From: Euryarchaeota archaeon UBA128
Lineage (GTDB): Archaea > Thermoplasmatota > Poseidoniia > Poseidoniales > Poseidoniaceae
Assembly (NCBI GenBank): GCA_002496955.1
Contig: DALZ01000165.1
Coordinates: 1 to 10,488 of the forward strand
Reading direction: 5' to 3'
DNA length: 10,488 nucleotides
Under the pieces are notes generated by a model. It had not been told where the DNA came from. It saw only the letters and a program-made list of their open reading frames with translations, and searched no databases. The position numbers and the translations under genes are program-made. Below are positions 5,409-10,488 of this stretch, one piece after another (the first letter of the stretch is position 1; each line of letters starts with the position of its first letter).

Positions 5409-6299
5409 ATGCAAACGATTAGAAATTTGAACATAATGATACTGGCTTTTTTGCTGATTTTAACCGGCTGTTTTGGGCTGGCAGATGATTCTGTTAGCGG
5501 GGATGCTGAAGGACAAACTAATACCAATGATGGAACCGGTGCTACTACTAACACTGGCACAAATAACCCACCATTCATATCCGATAGTTCATTGTTGAAC
5601 AGTATGGAAGCTACCTTTGCGGGAGATTTCTTGGTGCAAAACCAAACGACTAATGAAGAAGAATTAATTGGCTACTACTACAACTTATATCACGCTGTGA
5701 TAGACATAGATGGTGATAATATTACCGCAGGATGGGACATCGATCTTGACGGGATGATAGATAATTTTACTACCTCTGCTTCAGGCTTTACAACTATTTT
5801 TGTCCCGATTGAACACTTTGAAAATATGACATTAAATCCGATATATGAGTTTGATATTGCAGTCGCAACTGTGGCGTTTATCGCTCAGGATGAGCATGGT
5901 TTGGGAAGCGTAATGTTCGTTGAAGTCCTTGGAACTGATGATTTTATTGATGACATTAGTGAAAGTCTACTAGTTTTGTATACGTTCAGTGGCCAAGACG
6001 CCCCGGGCAATGACGGTGCATTAATTATGACCATGACCAGTGGATCCGACCTAAGTTGGGCATCCATTACCATCAAGGCAAGTGTAGACGGTGCCGCTTC
6101 GGTCACTGTCCCAGCATGTGACAGCACAACAACCGAAAACTGCTACACAGCTCCTGACACCGGTGACCCAGTATACTGGAATGTTGGTGAAGATGTCACT
6201 GTAGACACAGACTGCACCGGCACATGCACAGTTACTGTCAACGTTCTAAATGACAGAGAGGGCACAACCCTTGATACAATAATAATTGATGTCGAATAG
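5409..6299 (+). CDS. predicted secreted lipoprotein with an Asp-rich repeat and a C-terminal Cys-containing domain
   Basis: From the ATG at 5409 the 296-residue product opens with a short charged N-terminus, a hydrophobic stretch (IMILAFLLI) and the lipobox LTGC, so Cys21 should be lipid-anchored and the rest outside the membrane. Residues about 23-55 form a Ser/Thr/Asn/Gly-rich linker of the kind seen in archaeal surface proteins. The middle contains DIDGDNITAGWDIDLDGMID (99-118), two adjacent D-x-D-x-D/N loops that look like calcium-binding turns, followed by beta-rich sequence with a PKD/cadherin-like feel (FDIAVATVAFIAQDEHGLGSV, by its ends). The C-terminal module (about 187-296) has four cysteines (237, 245, 269, 273) and a W-N-V-G-E segment, which may form two disulphides. 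I cannot name the family; a surface adhesin or substrate-binding role is a guess. It is divergent from pcn and 48 nt ahead of the glycosyltransferase gene. Confidence 0.75.
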   Translation: MQTIRNLNIMILAFLLILTGCFGLADDSVSGDAEGQTNTNDGTGATTNTGTNNPPFISDSSLLNSMEATFAGDFLVQNQTTNEEELIGYYYNLYHAVIDIDGDNITAGWDIDLDGMIDNFTTSASGFTTIFVPIEHFENMTLNPIYEFDIAVATVAFIAQDEHGLGSVMFVEVLGTDDFIDDISESLLVLYTFSGQDAPGNDGALIMTMTSGSDLSWASITIKASVDGAASVTVPACDSTTTENCYTAPDTGDPVYWNVGEDVTVDTDCTGTCTVTVNVLNDREGTTLDTIIIDVE

Positions 6300-6347
6300 A
6301 AAGTATGAGTCCCTTGGATTGATAATGGAGTCGCATGTGGAATTGCC

Positions 6348-7478
6348 ATGGGCGCCAGTATTGAGCCATTGCTGAAGTCAGACGGCCAGCCATACAAGGC
6401 GGCAGTTTTGATACCGACAATCAACAACGCAGACGAATTGGAAATTGTGCTAGAACGACTATCAAAGCAAACCTATCCGCATTTTGAAGTGGTTATTGCT
6501 GATTCTAAATCAAAAGATAACACGAAAGAGATTTGTCAAAAATACGGCGCAACTTGGCTGGATGATTCGTCGAATAATCGTGCAGATGCCTGTAATTTTG
6601 CTCTCAAACAAATGGATCATGACCTAGTTCTGTTTACCGATGATGATACAATACCACCGCTAGACTGGGTGGAAAAGCTAATCCGCTGGTTTGAGAATCC
6701 TGAGGTTGGTGCAGTCGGTGGACCAAACTTTGCCCCTGATGATGACTCGTTCGGCGCAAAATGTGCAGATGTAGCATTCTGCACGAAATTCATGACTGCA
6801 GGGACCCGATATGGTGCACAACCCAAGGGTGAATTAGTGCCAATTTCCCACAATCCGGGCGTCAACTGTGCGCACCGGATGGCCAATCTGAGAGAAGTTG
6901 ATTTCTTTGAAGAAGGTTGCATTGGAGCAGAGGATGTTGTGCTTGATGCGAAAATTCAGCGCAAGGGTCACAAGTTGTTTATCGACCCATCTAATGTCAT
7001 GCCCCATCGTCGACGTGTGCCCTTCAAGCCCTACATGAAGCAAATGCGCAACTATGGTTACACCCGTATGGTCGCCAACAAACGGTGGCCGGAAATTTCT
7101 CGCTGGTCGCACACGGCAATCGGTTTCTTTCCACCTCTGGTGGTGTTGTCGGTGATCGGAGTGATTTACGGTATGCTTTCTGGCGGTGCCGCTGATGAAT
7201 ATTGGTTGACACTTGAGGGAGAGTGGGCACTACCTAGACTAGCATTTCATGGTCTTGGCGGTTTGATGTTGTTCTACATCGGACTTTGTTGGCTGGGCGC
7301 AGCAATTGGAACTTCACCGCACAAAAATTTCGGCACGGTTTTCCTTGCGCCACTGTTTGTTTTCTTGGCTCAGTGGGCATATGGACAAGGCGTCATCAAA
7401 GCCTGGCGAGAAATTAGCAAGACGGGTGGTAAGGCAGGAGTCGGACATCAGATTGATGACCGGACTCGCACTGTCTAA
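6348..7478 (+). CDS. membrane-anchored family 2 glycosyltransferase
   Basis: The 376-residue product has an N-terminal GT-A catalytic domain and a membrane C-terminus. It begins the fold with AAVLIPTINNADELEIVLERL (18-38, by its ends) and FEVVIADSKSKDNT (46-59), then FTDDDTIPPLDWVEKL (96-111), which contains the metal-binding DxD. GAVGGPNF (121-128) follows, GAEDVVLDAKIQRKG (193-207) supplies the catalytic-base region, and HRRR plus QMRNYGYTR (232-240) resemble the Q-x-x-R acceptor motif of processive members. Three hydrophobic segments lie near 256-279, 299-321 and 328-346. It should transfer a nucleotide-activated sugar to a lipid or cell-surface glycan on the cytoplasmic face; donor and acceptor are unknown. 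The ATG at 6348 has no Shine-Dalgarno sequence and earlier ATGs (6304, 6325, 6335) run into stops. The upstream lipoprotein gene is close enough for co-transcription. Confidence 0.88.
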   Translation: MGASIEPLLKSDGQPYKAAVLIPTINNADELEIVLERLSKQTYPHFEVVIADSKSKDNTKEICQKYGATWLDDSSNNRADACNFALKQMDHDLVLFTDDDTIPPLDWVEKLIRWFENPEVGAVGGPNFAPDDDSFGAKCADVAFCTKFMTAGTRYGAQPKGELVPISHNPGVNCAHRMANLREVDFFEEGCIGAEDVVLDAKIQRKGHKLFIDPSNVMPHRRRVPFKPYMKQMRNYGYTRMVANKRWPEISRWSHTAIGFFPPLVVLSVIGVIYGMLSGGAADEYWLTLEGEWALPRLAFHGLGGLMLFYIGLCWLGAAIGTSPHKNFGTVFLAPLFVFLAQWAYGQGVIKAWREISKTGGKAGVGHQIDDRTRTV

Positions 7479-7532
7479 CCTATCGGAAAATTCACACTAT
7501 ATGTCGGAGTTTCTCCGCAACTGCTTAGTTAG

Positions 7533-7877
7533 ATGAAAGTAGCCGGGCTCAACATGAGCAAACTCTCCTTCATCGAAAGATTGTCTGCTCTGGACAAACC
7601 CGACCAAGCGACTGATACTGAACAGATATGGATGATTGTTAGAACTTTTCTCGGCATCATCAGGGTGTTTATCTTCATTTCAATCATTATCATCGCTGAG
7701 ATGTTAGAAGAAATATTCATCGGAAACCTGAGTTTAGCGGTTTGGTCGTTAATCGTCGGCATACCAATGTTTATCCTGCTCTCCTCGTTGATAATACTGG
7801 GAAATAAGCGGTTTCTAGATAAGGGAACAAAAACCGAGACTACTGCAGTTCTACGCCCGATTCTCAAACGGGTCTGA
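7533..7877 (+). CDS. small two-helix membrane protein, unknown function
   Basis: The 114-residue product has a polar, charged N-terminus (residues 1-35) and two hydrophobic helices, roughly 38-56 (FLGIIRVFIFISIIIIAEM, by its ends) and 67-90, joined by a short loop with acidic residues EEIF. A basic tail (KRFLDKGTK to LKRV) follows, as for a cytoplasmic C-terminus. I recognise no family. The ATG at 7533 has no Shine-Dalgarno sequence; CTATATG (7498-7504) is about 32 nt upstream and may be the promoter. A second ATG at 7554 would remove seven residues. Its TGA abuts the stop of the convergent ABC exporter gene. A longer open frame on the opposite strand (7529-8008) is rejected because it lacks this clear helix pattern and overlaps the exporter gene. 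Confidence 0.65.
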   Translation: MKVAGLNMSKLSFIERLSALDKPDQATDTEQIWMIVRTFLGIIRVFIFISIIIIAEMLEEIFIGNLSLAVWSLIVGIPMFILLSSLIILGNKRFLDKGTKTETTAVLRPILKRV

Positions 7878-9731
7878 TCACAAACCCGCCAAATCGCCAG
7901 TCTGTATTGTCCACTGGCTGGCATAGACCCCGTTGGCATTAACAAGGTCATCGTGCATGCCACGTTCGACAATAACCCCGTCAACCATGGAAATGATCTC
8001 ATCAGCATTTCTAATTGTGCTCAATCGGTGCGCAACTGCAATGGTTGCTCGGTCTTTACCAGATGCTATCAGATTTTCTTGAATTCGACGTTCGGTCTCG
8101 GCATCTAAAGCACTGGATGCTTCGTCAAGTATCAATAATGATGGTTGCTTAAGAAGCGCTCTTGCCAGCGAAACTCTCGCTCTTTGTCCACCTGATAGCT
8201 TAGCGCCTCTGTCACCAACCATGGTTTGTAGACCATCCTCCAGTTCTTCGATAAATTCCCATGCTCCAGCCAATTCCAATGCGGTTTTTAGCTCATCATC
8301 CGTACTATTTTGGTTGTAAATAACGTTCTCTTTCACCGTTCCATAAAATAAGAATGGTTCTTGACTGACAAAACCAATTTTATCCCGCACAGATTCTAGG
8401 GTGTAAGCTTCGATTGGTTGGTTGTTGATTAACACTGCACCACTGTCAACGGTGTAATACCTCATCAGTAATTTCAATATCGTCGTTTTACCAGCGCCTG
8501 TATGGCCCATTATACCCAAAAAGTCGCCATCAACTGCCTTGAATGAGATGCCTCGTAGAACCGGTAAAGTAGTGTTTGGATAGGTGAAATATACGTCCTT
8601 AAATTCAACTGAACTGATGTCTTCGTTTAATTCAATAGCGTCCTCTCTATCGTATATCTCTGGCGTTAGGTCGACCACGGCAAATACTCTCCTAGCCGAG
8701 GCTTCGCCCCGCTGTAATTGATTAATTAAAATTCCAAAAATGAATAACGGCATTGTCATCCTTGTGCTAATTAGTAAGAAAGTGACCAGTTGCCCGGTAC
8801 TAATCTCACCACTGGCGGCAAGCGAACCACCCACTGAAACCAACAGACCAAACGCAATCCCAGCAATAGCGTAAATCATAGGGACGAATCTATTACGATC
8901 CTGACTGGCACCGATTGCTTGATTTCGATAGGCGGAGGATTCTCGATTTACTCTCTCCGCCTCCCAATCTTGAGCATTGTAAGCCTGCACCACCGAAATT
9001 CCCGAAATTAGATTTTCTAAAACCGCAGTTATATCACCGGTCGACTCTCGCTGCTTGCGATACTTGCGCTGAACCCTGGTAGAGAACCAATACACTAGCG
9101 GGACAATGAGTATCAGCGGACCAAACAACACCGCAGCAAGTTCCCAGGACATTATTACTAAAATCACAAACGCAGTAAGAAAGGTTACCACGATTCTAAT
9201 TATTGATGTGGATGAATCTGCAACAACATCCTCTAGTTGGTTTACATCGCTTGACAAAACCGACATAATTTGCCCTGTTTGCCGCATATCGTAGTATGTG
9301 GATTCCATTGCGACAAGTGACCTAGTAGCATCCATCCGCAAATCATGTTGAATTTTGTATCCTAGTGTTTGCCAAGAGTATTCTGACAGGCCTTGGAAGA
9401 ATGCTAGAAAGAAGAATCCTAAGAAAATTAAAAATCCGTAACCGACCTCAATCGCGCCTGGTAATGCTATTACGAAATCTTGCAGGAATTCTGGCCCGCT
9501 CATTGTCTCATTGGTAAAGTAATCAATGGAGTAACCAATCGCCACAAATGGCATTAAATCGAAAACTCTTGCCAGCGCGTTACAAAGAATGCCGGACATT
9601 ACCCGTCCAGGATAATTCTTGGCATACGGCACAACACGCCAAATCTGTCTACCCACAACCTGCTTCTTTTCCTCTGTTGACGATGGAGTCATCAAGTCAA
9701 CCGCATCGGGGCCTTCTACTCCACTTGTCAT
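7878..9731 (-). CDS. ABC exporter half-transporter (MsbA/MdlB-like, type IV ABC fold)
   Basis: A fused membrane-plus-ATPase protein of 617 residues, the usual size for a half-transporter that works as a dimer. The membrane domain spans about residues 35-345 with hydrophobic stretches near 49-68, 98-117, 177-196, 200-217, 284-304 and 314-335. The ATPase domain has the Walker A motif GHTGAGKTT (409-417), Q-loop FVSQEPFLF with Gln457, signature LSGGQ (512-516), Walker B LLILDEASSALD with catalytic Glu537, and H-loop His568 (AVAHRLST), so it should be active. The substrate (lipid, peptide or drug) cannot be predicted. I start at ATG 9731, preceded by GGGGGATT with a 6-nt gap to the ATG; a TTG at 9749 would add six residues but would swallow that site. 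No second half-transporter is adjacent, so a homodimer or a partner encoded elsewhere is needed. Divergent from the secreted protein gene. Confidence 0.94.
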   Translation of the reverse strand: MTSGVEGPDAVDLMTPSSTEEKKQVVGRQIWRVVPYAKNYPGRVMSGILCNALARVFDLMPFVAIGYSIDYFTNETMSGPEFLQDFVIALPGAIEVGYGFLIFLGFFFLAFFQGLSEYSWQTLGYKIQHDLRMDATRSLVAMESTYYDMRQTGQIMSVLSSDVNQLEDVVADSSTSIIRIVVTFLTAFVILVIMSWELAAVLFGPLILIVPLVYWFSTRVQRKYRKQRESTGDITAVLENLISGISVVQAYNAQDWEAERVNRESSAYRNQAIGASQDRNRFVPMIYAIAGIAFGLLVSVGGSLAASGEISTGQLVTFLLISTRMTMPLFIFGILINQLQRGEASARRVFAVVDLTPEIYDREDAIELNEDISSVEFKDVYFTYPNTTLPVLRGISFKAVDGDFLGIMGHTGAGKTTILKLLMRYYTVDSGAVLINNQPIEAYTLESVRDKIGFVSQEPFLFYGTVKENVIYNQNSTDDELKTALELAGAWEFIEELEDGLQTMVGDRGAKLSGGQRARVSLARALLKQPSLLILDEASSALDAETERRIQENLIASGKDRATIAVAHRLSTIRNADEIISMVDGVIVERGMHDDLVNANGVYASQWTIQTGDLAGL

Positions 9732-9770
9732 AACCAATCCCCCGGCCAATGGGTTTTTGAATTCTCGTAG

Positions 9771-9780
9771 TAAATCAATA
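9771..9780 (+). promoter_or_regulatory. possible TATA-like element for the 9803 gene
   Basis: TAAATCAATA is centred about 27 nt before the ATG at 9803, the spacing seen for other starts in this window. It is in the short gap shared with the divergent ABC exporter promoter. The match to a TATA consensus is loose. Confidence 0.25.
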
Positions 9781-9802
9781 AGGAATATTAGACAAATGAT
9801 TC

Positions 9803-10488
9803 ATGAGGGGCCGGGTGTACACCCAAAATATGAGCCGGGTCGCTTCGTTTAAATCTGTCACAATTTGCCTGTTTTTTATCTTGCAAATAATCGCTCCATT
9901 GACCATTGCCGAACAGAGTGAAGTTCCAGCAATTCAAGTTGATGAGAATTCTCACACTGCGGCGCTAAAGAAAATAGGCATCACACCTAGCGAGCAACTA
10001 ATTAACGGTTGGTTTGACAATGACCTATCAGCAGATGAGATTACTCTTTTGCATAGAAATGTCCCCACAATACCGATTGATAATCTCCTCGATTGGACTG
10101 GTCAAGAGACATTTTCCGGCAGATACATAATTACTCATGAGTATCCAGTGCCGACTAATTGGCGCCACAATTTAGCCGCAGAAGGGATAATCTGTGATTC
10201 CTTCATGCCGCCAAATGGATTCAATTGTCAATTACAAGAGGTAACCATAAACCAACTTGCCGATTTATCCGTTCATGGCATTAGCAAATTAGATTCAGTT
10301 GACAAAATGCGTTCCGACCTAGCACTAGCGCTTGACTACAATGGCGAATTGATTATTGATGTAGTGCTAACAGGTTATGACTTACCAAGCGACATCCTAA
10401 CCCGAGAGGACATACAGCTATTGTCCCACAGCAGCAGGTTTGCTACGTTAAAGACCGGCATTAGTGGTGTAAGCTGGTTAGCACTGCA
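9803..10488 (+). CDS. N-terminal part of a secreted protein, possibly a subtilisin-type (S8) peptidase precursor (runs off the window)
   Basis: An open frame continues to the last base, so only about 228 residues are visible. ATG 9803 is preceded in frame by a stop at 9797-9799; ATG 9830 is an equally plausible start. Counting from 9830, residues 9-27 form a Sec signal peptide (SVTICLFFILQIIAPLTIA), probably cut before EQSEV. The mature start is acidic. Around residues 97-136 the wording SGRYIITHEYPVPTNW, then LAAEGIICDSFMPPNGFNCQL (by its ends), resembles the propeptide of large secreted S8 proteases, in which a 'W-x5-L-x3-G' helix is followed by a 'Y-x-P-x-x-A/G-F' strand. No catalytic Asp, His or Ser motif is in view, so the peptidase assignment is an inference. 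Such secreted proteases are common in Marine Group II archaea. Confidence 0.7.
   Translation, partial: MRGRVYTQNMSRVASFKSVTICLFFILQIIAPLTIAEQSEVPAIQVDENSHTAALKKIGITPSEQLINGWFDNDLSADEITLLHRNVPTIPIDNLLDWTGQETFSGRYIITHEYPVPTNWRHNLAAEGIICDSFMPPNGFNCQLQEVTINQLADLSVHGISKLDSVDKMRSDLALALDYNGELIIDVVLTGYDLPSDILTREDIQLLSHSSRFATLKTGISGVSWLAL
9813..9824. repeat. perfect 12-bp palindrome GGGTGTACACCC
   Basis: GGGTGTACACCC is its own reverse complement. It lies 5 nt before the ATG at 9830 and within the first codons if translation begins at 9803. It could be an operator for a dimeric regulator or a small hairpin near the start codon; no copy is seen elsewhere in the window. Confidence 0.35.

Noticed and set aside
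6143..6427. minus-strand frames across the lipoprotein-glycosyltransferase junction
   Set aside because: They are antisense to the lipoprotein C-terminus and the glycosyltransferase N-terminus, with no recognisable motif or promoter.
7529..8008. 159-codon open frame on the minus strand
   Set aside because: It overlaps the whole two-helix protein gene and the 3' end of the ABC exporter in another frame; the + strand gene has a coherent membrane-protein pattern and the exporter is certain.
1..10488. CRISPR array, insertion sequence, integrase or toxin-antitoxin system
   Set aside because: No regularly spaced repeats, transposase or integrase motifs, or recognisable toxin-antitoxin pair were seen on either strand.

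Overview
The window looks like chromosomal DNA of a planktonic archaeon, most likely a Marine Group II / Poseidoniales (Thermoplasmatota) relative. Four genes carry the archaeal signal: Nop5, a fibrillarin-like rRNA 2'-O-methyltransferase, transcription factor S and PCNA. Several starts have a TATA-like stretch about 22-30 nt upstream and no clear ribosome binding site, as expected for leaderless archaeal transcripts. A bacterial-looking Fpg glycosylase, a LysE/RhtB exporter, a lipoprotein with a Ser/Thr/Asn-rich linker and a secreted protein with a protease-type propeptide fit a mixed-heritage marine heterotroph. The lineage is inferred from gene content; no search was run.

Layout. Positions 1-423 hold the open 3' part of an unrecognised basic protein running in from the left edge. 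A small hypothetical gene (519-695) and a LysE/RhtB-type exporter (733-1359) follow on the + strand. The exporter meets head-on a minus-strand operon, nop5 - flpA - fpg (4043 to 1360), which puts the box C/D ribonucleoprotein core next to an oxidative-damage repair enzyme. A 108-nt divergent promoter region separates nop5 from tfs (4152-4523), and tfs converges on pcnA (5264-4524). A second divergent region leads to a lipoprotein gene (5409-6299) and a membrane-anchored family 2 glycosyltransferase (6348-7478). A two-helix membrane protein (7533-7877) then converges on an ABC exporter half-transporter (9731-7878). The window ends inside a secreted protein that resembles the N-terminal part of a subtilisin-type precursor (9803 onward).

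How the parts relate. Nop5 and the fibrillarin-like enzyme act in one RNA-guided methylation particle, TFS rescues stalled RNA polymerase, and PCNA clamps replication and repair enzymes to DNA, so the centre is an information-processing core. The flanks are envelope and transport genes with no evident shared pathway. I saw no mobile element, CRISPR array, tRNA, rRNA or recognisable defence system.

Most notable observations: all three convergent gene pairs have stop codons that abut with no intervening base; a perfect 15-bp inverted repeat sits over the likely exporter promoter; the C-terminal zinc ribbon of TFS has a widened cysteine pair (C-x8-C); and Fpg has an alphaproteobacterial look inside an archaeal operon. 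I did not find a convincing new multi-gene system.
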